Of a DNA stretch of 12,823 bases, positions 5,498-11,726 are shown one piece after another; positions within the stretch are counted from its first letter, which is position 1; the number at the start of each line of letters is the position of its first letter. A model generated the notes under the pieces. The model was not told the DNA's origin. It ran no database searches and saw nothing but the letters and a program-made list of their open reading frames with translations. This DNA comes from CAKRZE01 sp045617585 (GTDB taxonomy: Bacteria; Bacillota; Clostridia; Oscillospirales; CAG-272), in the NCBI GenBank assembly GCA_045617585.1, contig JAZLIW010000179.1, positions 1-12,823 on the forward strand, in the 5' to 3' direction. A program made the position numbers and the translations under genes.

Positions 5498-6145
5498 ATG
5501 GGCTTTTTGAAGAACATTCTATCCGGCGCAGTCAAGGACGGGGTCCGCAAGGGCATCCGGGACGCGGTGAGCGCGGCGGTCGAAAAGGCGGTCGCACCCA
5601 AGGTGGAGGAAGCGGCGGACAAGGTCGCGGATTCCGTCGCCGAGGCGGCACAGTCGGTCGGGAACGCGGCGGCTGCTCCAGCAGCCGGGGCTGCCGCGGC
5701 GGCAGACGAGGCGGAAACCGGAGCAAACAGCGGATCCGCGCAGCGGCTGGAGCAGGCGGCGGAAAAGCTTGCGAAGGCGCTGGAACAGGCGGCGGCGCAG
5801 ATGGAGGAAAAGGCAGACGGAATGAAGGAATGGAACGAGAAGCTGGCTGGCTTCCCGCTCTGGTGCTTCGGCGGGAAGGAATTCTCCATCGAGGAGACCG
5901 GCACCTCGGACACGGGCTCGACCTACTACGAGTTCCGTGCGGTCGGCGCGACCTACGAGGATCTGGAGGCATATGTCAGGGTGCTGAAGGCGGACGGCTT
6001 CGTGCAGAAGTACAAGGACAGCGATACCGTCCTCTATAAGGACCTCGGCGGCGAATACCTCGTCTTCGGCACGACCGAGGCGTTCAACGACCTCGATATC
6101 ATGTGCGTCGCAATGTACAGAACGACCGACGAAAACGATATCTGA
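5498..6145 (+). CDS. Uncharacterised Ala-rich two-part protein
   Basis: The protein has 215 residues. The N-terminus (1-55) is an amphipathic helix rich in Ala, Val and Lys (MGFLKNILSGAVKDGVRK and on). A very Ala-rich linker spans about 56-72, and a helix, probably coiled, spans about 82-116. The C-terminal part (118-210) looks like a compact alpha/beta domain: FPLWCFGGKEF, then a pattern YYEFRAVGATYEDLEAYVRVLKADGF typical of small domains in gut Clostridia lipoproteins, though I cannot name it with certainty. There is no signal peptide. I chose ATG 5498 because GGAGGT lies 8 bases before it; the upstream ATG at 5465 has no ribosome site. It is the last gene before the 6160 terminator and 55 bases after the hydrolase. 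Function unknown. Confidence 0.7.
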   Translation: MGFLKNILSGAVKDGVRKGIRDAVSAAVEKAVAPKVEEAADKVADSVAEAAQSVGNAAAAPAAGAAAAADEAETGANSGSAQRLEQAAEKLAKALEQAAAQMEEKADGMKEWNEKLAGFPLWCFGGKEFSIEETGTSDTGSTYYEFRAVGATYEDLEAYVRVLKADGFVQKYKDSDTVLYKDLGGEYLVFGTTEAFNDLDIMCVAMYRTTDENDI

Positions 6146-6159
6146 CGGACACAGGACAA

Positions 6160-6211
6160 CCGAATAAAGGGTCCCCCTTCCGGATTCCGGAAGGGGGACC
6201 GTTTTATTCGG
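6160..6211. terminator. Bidirectional terminator between the operon and valS
   Basis: A perfect 14-bp stem GGTCCCCCTTCCGG/CCGGAAGGGGGACC (6170-6183 with 6187-6200), loop ATT, is extended by an A/T-rich outer stem CCGAATAAA/TTTATTCGG (6160-6168 with 6203-6211). T-rich tracts lie on both 3' sides. It separates two genes that converge (stops at 6145 and 6221). Confidence 0.92.
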
Positions 6212-6220
6212 GTATGGTTC

Positions 6221-8854
6221 TTACAGAGCCGCGAGCTGCGCGAGGGAGGCCTCGATGTTTGCGAGCTTGCCCTCGAATGCCGCCAGCTTGGCGCGTTCGG
6301 CTTCGACGACGGCGGCGGGCGCCTTGGCAAGGAAGCCCTCGTTCGAGAGCTTGCCGGAGAGGCGCGCGATCTCGCGCGCGGTGTTCTCCTTTTCCTTCGT
6401 GAGGCGGGCGAGCTCCTTGTCACGGTCGATCAGGTCCGCCATCGGGATCAGCACGGTCGCGGAATCGGTCACGATGCGCACGGCGGTATCGTCCTGATAC
6501 GCGTCGACGTAGGAGACCTCGGAAGCGGAGGCGAGACGGAGGAAGAAGGGCGTGGTCTTCTCGTTGAAGGTCGCGCCGTCACCGGTCACGAAGAGGTGCG
6601 TGCGGCGGGCGGGCTGGACGTTCATCTCGGCACGGCGGACGCGGATCGCGGTGATCACGGCGACGAGACGGCTCATCTGCTCCTCCTCCGCGGGGAAGGA
6701 GTGCGCCTCGGTGGCTTCCGGCCACTTGCTGACCATGATGGAAGCGCCGTCGTGCGGCAGGGTCTGCCAGATCTCCTCAGTCACGAAGGGGCAGAACGGA
6801 TGCAGGAGCTGCATCACGGAGGAGAGGACCCACGCGATCACGTTCTGCGCGACAAGGCTGCTCTCCGTGCCCTTTTCAAAGAGGCGCGGCTTGACGAGCT
6901 CGATATACCAGTCGCAGAAGACGTCCCAGATAAAGTCGTAGAGCTTCGAGAGGGCGATGCCCAGCTCGTATTTCTCGATCGCGGCGGTGACCTCGGCAGT
7001 CAGCGTGTTGAACTTCGAGAGGATCCACTTGTCCTCGACCTCCAGCTTGTCGACGGAGGGAAGGGAGACGGACTCGATGTCGAGGTTCAGCAGGACGAAG
7101 CGCGCGGCGTTCCAGATCTTGTTGATGAAGTTGCGCGCGGACTCGATCTTCTCGTCCGAGAAGCGCATATCGTTTCCGGGGGAGTTGCCGGTCGCGAGCG
7201 CAAAGCGGAGCGCGTCGGCGCCGTACTGATCGATGATCTCCAGCGGATCGATGCCGTTGCCGAGCGACTTGGACATTTTTCTGCCCTGCGCGTCGCGGAC
7301 GAGCCCGTGGATGAAGACGTTCGGGAAGGGGATCTCTCCCATGTTCTCGATGCCCATGAAGATCATCTTGGAGACCCAGAAGGTGATGATATCGTAGGCG
7401 GTGACGAGGACGGAGGTCGGATAGAAGTCACGCAGATCGGCGGTGTCATTCGGCCAGCCGAGCGTGGAGAAGGGCCAGAGCGCGGAGGAGAACCAGGTGT
7501 CGAGCACGTCGGATTCCTGACGGATCCGGGTCGAGCCGCACTTCGGGCAGACGGTGACCGCCTCCTCGGCGACCTTCATCTCGCCGCAGTCCTCGCAGTA
7601 GTAGGCGGGAATGCGGTGACCCCACCAGAGCTGGCGGGAGATGCACCAGTCGTGGATGTTCTCCATCCAGTTCAGGTAGATCTTGGAGAAGCGCTCGGGG
7701 ATATAATTGAGCTCGCCCTTCTTCACCACGTCGATCGCGGGCGCGGCGAGGGGCTTCATTTTGACGAACCACTGGCGGGACGCGATCGGTTCGACGACCG
7801 TGCCGCAGCGGTAGCAGTGACCGACGGCGTGCGTGATCTTCTCGATCTTCACGAGCAGACCGAGCTCTTCCAGATCGGCGACGATCGCCTTTCTTGCCTC
7901 GTAGCGGTCCATGCCCTTGTATTTGCCTTCGGCGGAGACGCGGGCGTAATCGTCGAGGATGATGATCTGCTCCAGATCGTGGCGCTGCCCCATCTCAAAG
8001 TCGTTCGGGTCGTGGCAGGGCGTGATCTTGACGCAGCCGGTACCGAAGTCCTTCTCGACGTAACTGTCTGCGATGACCGGGATCTCACGGTCGGTCAGCG
8101 GCAGGCGCAGCTTCGTCCCGACGAGGTGACGGTAGCGCTCGTCGTCCGGATGGACCGCGACGGCGGTATCGCCGAGCATCGTCTCGGGACGGGTGGTCGC
8201 GACGGTCACGTACTCTCCGGGGAAGTCGACCGACGGATAGCGGATATACCAGAACCCGCCTTCAAGGTCCTTATGCTCGATCTCCGCGTCGGAAAGCGCG
8301 GTGATGCAGTGCGGGCACCAGTTGGTGATGCGGAGCCCGCGGTAGATGAGCCCCTTGTCGTAGAGGCGGACGAAGACCTTCTTGACCGCGGCGGACAGAT
8401 TGTCGTCCATCGTGAACGCCTCTCTCGTCCAGTCACAGGAGGAGCCGATCTTTTTGAGCTGATTGATGATGCGGGAGCCGTACTTGCCCTTCCAGTCCCA
8501 GACGAGCTTGAGGAATTCCTCGCGCCCGATGTCGTGACGGGTCAGACCCTTCTCCTTGCGGAGCATTTCCTCGACCTTGATCTGGGTCGCGATGCCTGCG
8601 TGGTCGGTGCCGGGGACCCACAGCGTGCGGCAGCCCTGCATCCGCTTGGTGCGGACGATGATATCCTGAAGGGTGTTGTTCAGCGCGTGTCCCATGTGGA
8701 GCTGCCCGGTGACGTTGGGCGGCGGGATGACAACGGAGAAGGTCGGGGAGCCGTCGTCTTCCTTGGGCGTGAACCAGCCGTTCTCGTTCCAGTAGGCATA
8801 CAGGCGGTCTTCAAAGGTTTTCGGGTCGTAATTCTTCGGTAATTCTTTTGCCAT
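6221..8854 (-). CDS. valS: Valine--tRNA ligase
   Basis: Class I synthetase that charges tRNA-Val and edits threonine. The 877-residue length is normal. Seen: the HIGH motif as HMGH (53-56) in PPPNVTGQLHMGHALN, editing-domain sequence around residues 190-330 (including VATTRPETMLGD), a Cys pair region (CEDCG and CPKCG), the LDTWFSSALWPF motif, KMSKS (526-530), the anticodon-binding helical domain and a C-terminal coiled-coil arm (about 810-877), as in bacterial ValRS. The start ATG 8854 has AAAGGA 10 bases upstream. It is preceded by a T-box leader and an own promoter, so it is controlled by the charging state of tRNA-Val. It ends before the 6160 terminator, so it is probably monocistronic. 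Confidence 0.97.
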   Translation of the reverse strand: MAKELPKNYDPKTFEDRLYAYWNENGWFTPKEDDGSPTFSVVIPPPNVTGQLHMGHALNNTLQDIIVRTKRMQGCRTLWVPGTDHAGIATQIKVEEMLRKEKGLTRHDIGREEFLKLVWDWKGKYGSRIINQLKKIGSSCDWTREAFTMDDNLSAAVKKVFVRLYDKGLIYRGLRITNWCPHCITALSDAEIEHKDLEGGFWYIRYPSVDFPGEYVTVATTRPETMLGDTAVAVHPDDERYRHLVGTKLRLPLTDREIPVIADSYVEKDFGTGCVKITPCHDPNDFEMGQRHDLEQIIILDDYARVSAEGKYKGMDRYEARKAIVADLEELGLLVKIEKITHAVGHCYRCGTVVEPIASRQWFVKMKPLAAPAIDVVKKGELNYIPERFSKIYLNWMENIHDWCISRQLWWGHRIPAYYCEDCGEMKVAEEAVTVCPKCGSTRIRQESDVLDTWFSSALWPFSTLGWPNDTADLRDFYPTSVLVTAYDIITFWVSKMIFMGIENMGEIPFPNVFIHGLVRDAQGRKMSKSLGNGIDPLEIIDQYGADALRFALATGNSPGNDMRFSDEKIESARNFINKIWNAARFVLLNLDIESVSLPSVDKLEVEDKWILSKFNTLTAEVTAAIEKYELGIALSKLYDFIWDVFCDWYIELVKPRLFEKGTESSLVAQNVIAWVLSSVMQLLHPFCPFVTEEIWQTLPHDGASIMVSKWPEATEAHSFPAEEEQMSRLVAVITAIRVRRAEMNVQPARRTHLFVTGDGATFNEKTTPFFLRLASASEVSYVDAYQDDTAVRIVTDSATVLIPMADLIDRDKELARLTKEKENTAREIARLSGKLSNEGFLAKAPAAVVEAERAKLAAFEGKLANIEASLAQLAAL

Positions 8855-8940
8855 GATGCTTCGTTCCTTTCTTCTTTTTTTCTTTTCCTTCGGTAGTTTC
8901 GTTCGCTTTGTCCGGGGGAGGAAGGGGACGGAAGGAAAAG

Positions 8941-9183
8941 AAACACGCCGCTCCCCGTATCATCAGGGCGCGGACGCGCGGTACCACCTGAATTCGCACG
9001 AAAGTGCGCACTCTTTCCGCTGTAACGGGCGGTCCCCGTCGGCACTTACTCACCGTAAAAACGGACTGTTCCGCGCCGCAGGCGAAAAGACGACTTCGTC
9101 GGTCCCGGTCACGGCGCTCTCACCTGCCGCCGCTCTCTTTGGATCGGGGTTCCCGCTTACTGCTTCTTTTCATAGCCATCAAT
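8941..9183 (-). ncRNA. Val-specific T-box riboswitch leader of valS
   Basis: This fills most of the gap between valS and the lipoprotein gene. On the minus strand, stem I starts with GAAAAGA (9171-9165) pairing with UCUUUUC (9090-9084). The specifier loop has AGUA (9161-9158) on one side and GAA followed by GUC (9094-9092), a valine codon, on the other. An AG-rich bulge (AAAGAGAGC) and a GGCG/CGCC apical stem follow in order. The T-box core AGGUGGUACCGCG lies at 8989-8977; its UGGU bulge (8986-8983) pairs with tRNA ACCA, the last U matching discriminator A of tRNA-Val. The terminator is a C/G-rich stem (about 8981-8945, bulged) followed by UUUCUUUU. Uncharged tRNA-Val should stabilise the antiterminator and switch valS on. 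Confidence 0.93.
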
Positions 9184-9189
9184 GCAACT

Positions 9190-9218
9190 ATTATAATACG
9201 CCTTTTCCGGTTTGTCAA
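9190..9218 (-). promoter_or_regulatory. Sigma-A promoter of the T-box/valS transcript
   Basis: On the minus strand: TTGACA (9218-9213), a 17-base spacer and TATAAT (9195-9190), both perfect. Initiation near 9183 places the T-box at the very 5' end, as expected. The promoter starts only 29 bases after the lipoprotein stop, and I saw no terminator between them, so some readthrough into the leader is possible. Confidence 0.9.
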
Positions 9219-9247
9219 GCGTTTTTTCGCCTGATACGGAGAATGCG

Positions 9248-9640
9248 TTATTTTTCGCCGGGCGTTTCGTTGAACGCCTCTCCGTCCTTTACCTTGACGC
9301 GAGAAAAATTGTCGGAGCCTTCCGCTCTCCAGATCAGTTTTCCGTTTCCGATCTCAAAGCGATTGGTCACCGTGCGCGATCCGGTCAGCGTGGGCATCCC
9401 TTCCGACAGGATGAGGAGATCCCCGTCGACCGTCCATTCCCCCATGCCGATATAGCTGCTTGCATATCCTTCATAGTAAGTAAAGGTCCCGTCGGTGCGG
9501 AGCGTGATCGTGAATTTCCCGTAAAAGCCTTCCTTTTCATATACGAAGGTCTTTCCGGCGACGTCTTCAGCGCCCCTGCCGCAGGAGACGAGCGGGAGCA
9601 GAAGCATCAGGCAGAGCAGGGCAGCGATTCTTTTTTTCAT
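9248..9640 (-). CDS. Small beta-rich lipoprotein
   Basis: The protein has 130 residues. The start ATG 9640 (MKKRIAALLCLMLLLPLVSC) has GGAGGTG 8 bases upstream; a longer reading from 9694 has none. A basic N-region, a leucine-rich core and the lipobox LVSC with Cys20 predict lipidation and surface anchoring. The mature part alternates beta-type stretches (KTFVYEKEGFYGKFTITLR, DGTFTYYEGYA, GMGEWTVDGDLLILS, NRFEIGNGKLIWRA) and looks like a small lipocalin-like or immunity-type barrel common in gut Firmicutes lipoproteins. No enzyme motif is seen. It stops 30 bases before the valS promoter. Confidence 0.85.
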   Translation of the reverse strand: MKKRIAALLCLMLLLPLVSCGRGAEDVAGKTFVYEKEGFYGKFTITLRTDGTFTYYEGYASSYIGMGEWTVDGDLLILSEGMPTLTGSRTVTNRFEIGNGKLIWRAEGSDNFSRVKVKDGEAFNETPGEK

Positions 9641-9669
9641 GCAGAACACCTCCGTGGATGAGGATACGC

Positions 9670-9687
9670 GCTTTTCTGAAGAAAAGC
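9670..9687. repeat. Near-perfect inverted repeat upstream of the lipoprotein gene
   Basis: An 18-base palindrome GCTTTTCTGAAGAAAAGC lies 30 bases upstream of the lipoprotein start. It could be an operator or a small leader hairpin. No convincing -35/-10 pair was found around it. Confidence 0.4.
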
Positions 9688-9716
9688 TGTGCAAAAGACT
9701 TTGAAAATACGCCTGG

Positions 9717-9753
9717 GTTACCCGCCCGCCCCGGTGAGAAGCGGGTGGGTAAC
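9717..9753. terminator. Strong hairpin after the small membrane protein gene, weak U-tract
   Basis: A 13-bp stem: GTTACCC/GGGTAAC outer (9717-9723 with 9747-9753) plus six inner pairs, one of them G-T (9724-9729 with 9741-9746), and an 11-base loop. It lies 12 bases past the membrane gene stop (9765). The following leftward sequence, CCAGGCGTATTTTC, lacks an immediate U-run, so termination may be partial and pass on to the lipoprotein gene. Confidence 0.5.
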
Positions 9754-9764
9754 TTTGTAAAAGA

Positions 9765-10103
9765 TCATCGGATCATATAGCGCTTTATCAGCCTCCGATG
9801 ATACAGGATCATAAAGGGGAGGGGCAGGAGCAGACCGAGCGTGAAGGGGATCAGCACGAGGAGCGAGTCACCGAGAAACAGCCCGCAGACCCACGAAAGG
9901 ACGATGCAGACGCCGTACAGGATCCACATCGTGCCGTGCTTCCGGTTCCACGCGCCGACGTCGGAAAGCTCTTTTTCCTCCGGCGGTTTTACTCCGGTAT
10001 AGAAGCCGACGGGCGTCTTGCTCTTCACCTGACTGATTCCGATGCCGGACACGATCAGCGCGCAGAAGCCGAGGATCACGCCGGAGACGATCGCGTTTGC
10101 CAT
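9765..10103 (-). CDS. Small three-helix membrane protein, unknown function
   Basis: The protein has 112 residues. Hydrophobic segments: about 3-23, 58-78 and 80-101. The stretch VKSKTPVGFYTGVKPPEEKELSDVGAWNRKHGTMW between helices 1 and 2 has conserved-looking features (GFYTG, a Pro/Glu stretch, AWNRKHG). The C-terminus is basic (YHRRLIKRYMIR). The family is not one I can name. I chose ATG 10103 because GAAAGG precedes it by about 10 bases; an upstream ATG at 10130 would give MKRKKGIEP with no ribosome site. It overlaps the open frame of the upstream gene remnant, which supports that remnant being broken. Confidence 0.72.
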   Translation of the reverse strand: MANAIVSGVILGFCALIVSGIGISQVKSKTPVGFYTGVKPPEEKELSDVGAWNRKHGTMWILYGVCIVLSWVCGLFLGDSLLVLIPFTLGLLLPLPFMILYHRRLIKRYMIR

Positions 10104-10109
10104 GGGTTC

Positions 10110-10381
10110 GATACCTTTCTTTCGTTTCATATTCCTGTTTCACGATGCGGAACCGGAACGCGCCGCTTTTGCAGCAGCCGTTCGCTTCGAGGATCTCCTG
10201 CACGCGTTCCTTCGGCAGGCTTTCGTTCATCGTTTCGATCGCCTGCTTCATGTAAGCCGCTTTGATCTTTTTGTTCGTTTTGGATACGACGTCCTCGTAT
10301 CCGTCGTTGATTTTACGGACGGTCGATTCATCGACAGCGAAATCCGCAAGCGTTTCTCTGAATTTTTCGGGGGGAGGGCAT
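10110..10381 (-). pseudogene. Frameshifted and truncated remnant of a small cytosolic protein gene
   Basis: A good ribosome site (AAAGGAG, 7 bases before) points to ATG 10381, but that frame stops after 17 codons. Removing one C from the six-C run at 10374-10369 joins the ATG to a frame reading MPSPEKFRETLADFAVDES and on through VVSKTNKKIKAAYMKQAIETM, NESLPKERVQEILEANGCCKSGA. The sequence is protein-like up to about there. After it, the frame turns into Arg-rich nonsense (RYRTHGKRDRLRRDPRL) as it overlaps the next gene. The pattern EILEANGCCKSGA looks like a Cys-containing motif in the middle of a longer protein, so the 3' half is probably lost. The alternatives are a sequencing error at the homopolymer or a programmed frameshift. 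The family cannot be named. Confidence 0.55.
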
Positions 10382-10460
10382 AAAAGATCTCCTTTCTGAT
10401 ATTCGGTACCGGAGATGGCCCTCTGAAAACGTCGGGTCGGGCGCGGTGATCCAGCGCGGA

Positions 10461-10931
10461 TCAGTCGCTTTGCGCGAGCACGGCGTCAATGATCAGCACG
10501 ACGGAGAGCGCTAAGACCTCGTCCGTACCGGAAGCGATATCGATCTCGTAGCTGTCGCCCCACGAGAACCAGTGCTTGGAAACGGTCGTGACCGTCCGCC
10601 CGGCGGCGGTGATCTCGTATTCGTGCGACCAGTGGTCCCCGCTCACGGTCCACCCGGGACCTTCGACGGTATATTCCGGTCGGAAAAACGTGAATTCCTT
10701 GACGACCTCCGCAACGTCCGTGCCGCTTTGGCTGATGAAATACCGGTGCAGGAAGGAAGGCCGCTTTTCGTGGATGTAAGCGACCTCCTTCCCGGAGCGG
10801 TCGTAGAGACGGAGCTTCTTTCCGAAGGAGAAGACCTCGCCCTCCACGTAATATTTTTCGTTTTCGTATTCGTCGCAGATGCGGAATTTCTCCCCCCACG
10901 CGAAAACCTTTTGCTTCATATACAGCTTCAT
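10461..10931 (-). CDS. YxjI/LURP-one-related (LOR) family protein
   Basis: The protein has 156 residues. It matches the YxjI pattern: MKQKVFAWGEKFRICDE at the start, YYVEGEVFSFGKKLRLYDRSGKEVAYI (27-53), the FTFFRPEYTVEGPGW block (80-94), HEYEI, and WFSWGDSYEIDI (121-132) with a C-terminal hydrophobic helix (VLALSVVLIIDAVL). LOR proteins form a 12-strand barrel around a central helix (Tubby-like fold). Their biochemical role in bacteria is unknown. The start MKLYMKQ (ATG 10931) fits the family length; the longer frame from 11048 adds Arg/Ser-rich sequence lying in the membrane gene. The ribosome site is weak, so translation may be coupled to the upstream gene, whose stop lies 19 bases away. 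Confidence 0.88.
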   Translation of the reverse strand: MKLYMKQKVFAWGEKFRICDEYENEKYYVEGEVFSFGKKLRLYDRSGKEVAYIHEKRPSFLHRYFISQSGTDVAEVVKEFTFFRPEYTVEGPGWTVSGDHWSHEYEITAAGRTVTTVSKHWFSWGDSYEIDIASGTDEVLALSVVLIIDAVLAQSD

Positions 10932-10950
10932 GATAACGTGTTCGCGGTTT

Positions 10951-11709
10951 TTACGCTGCCCCCTGCACGGCGGGCTTCGGCTTCTTCGCCTTTCCGACGA
11001 TCGCGCAGACGATCCCGCCGACGATGCAGGCAATGCCGATCGCCGCAAGCAGCCACGGGAGCCGGGTGAACGTCAGGGGAAGCGCGAGCGTGAAGCCGGC
11101 GCTCATGCCGGTCAGCGCGCGGCTGACCGTGGTCTGTGACGGGGCTTTGCCTTTTGTAAAGACGCCGAGCAGTTTGAAGAGGAAGGAAAAGAGCAGTCCG
11201 TGCCTGCTTCCCAGCGCCGTGACCGTCCCAAGGAGGCAGACGACCGAGATCGCGCCGTTCCGCGGGTCGGAGGTGACGTTGAAGAAGAGATTGAGCAGGA
11301 TGCCGATCCCAGCGAACAGAACGAACGCGGAGATCGCGTTCAGCCCGCTGAAAACGGACTTGTCAAAGAGTGCTTTGATCCCCTTCCCGGAGCCGGAAAG
11401 AGGCTTTTTCTTCGTGACGATCGCGTTGACGATCCCGGTCACGAACGCGGCAAACAGCGCTTTGCCGAAGATGCCGCCGATCGCACCGAGGAGACCGCCG
11501 TACATCCCGCCGCCCGAGAAGGTGAGCACGTTCAGGACCTTCACGAACGTCGGCGTCACGCCGAACGCGGTCAGCAGGGAAAGCAGGATCCAGAGACCCG
11601 CGAGAACGAAGGTCGGGATCAGCTTTTTGGGGTTTTTGAAGAGCTTTACGGTCTCGTCGATCAGCTTTTTGAAGAAACCGTCTTTTTTTTCGGTATGATT
11701 CTTTCCCAT
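10951..11709 (-). CDS. Polytopic membrane protein, unknown function
   Basis: The protein has 252 residues. A basic cytoplasmic N-terminus (1-28, with FFKKLIDETVKLFKNPKKL as an amphipathic helix) is followed by about six to seven membrane segments near 29-49, 67-98, 121-143, 152-186, 198-215 and 217-239, and a short basic tail. Gly-rich stretches (FSGGGMYGGLLGAIGGIFGKA) suggest tightly packed helices. No transporter or enzyme motif was recognised. The start ATG 11709 has GAGGAGG 8 bases upstream. The gene begins 17 bases after the Ala-rich gene stops and is followed 19 bases later by the YxjI gene, so the three probably form one transcript. The alternating Ala/Gly-rich partner upstream could be its client, but that is inference. 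Confidence 0.72.
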   Translation of the reverse strand: MGKNHTEKKDGFFKKLIDETVKLFKNPKKLIPTFVLAGLWILLSLLTAFGVTPTFVKVLNVLTFSGGGMYGGLLGAIGGIFGKALFAAFVTGIVNAIVTKKKPLSGSGKGIKALFDKSVFSGLNAISAFVLFAGIGILLNLFFNVTSDPRNGAISVVCLLGTVTALGSRHGLLFSFLFKLLGVFTKGKAPSQTTVSRALTGMSAGFTLALPLTFTRLPWLLAAIGIACIVGGIVCAIVGKAKKPKPAVQGAA

Positions 11710-11726
11710 CGTTTCGTCCTCCTCTC

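Noticed and set aside
4618..5913. 431-codon minus-strand frame
   Set aside because: It is antisense to the metallo-beta-lactamase-fold gene and the Ala-rich gene, both with ribosome sites and motifs. The N-terminal Ser/Ala-rich translation is the complement of an Ala-rich region.
6596..8842. Very long open frame (about 750 codons) on the plus strand
   Set aside because: It is antisense to valS. GC-rich third positions of valS remove stops, and the translation is Arg/Asp/Val-rich without domain features.
10461..11048. Longer start of the YxjI gene at 11048
   Set aside because: The extra 39 residues are Arg/Ser-rich and lie inside the upstream membrane protein gene. YxjI-family proteins begin at the MKLYMKQ region.
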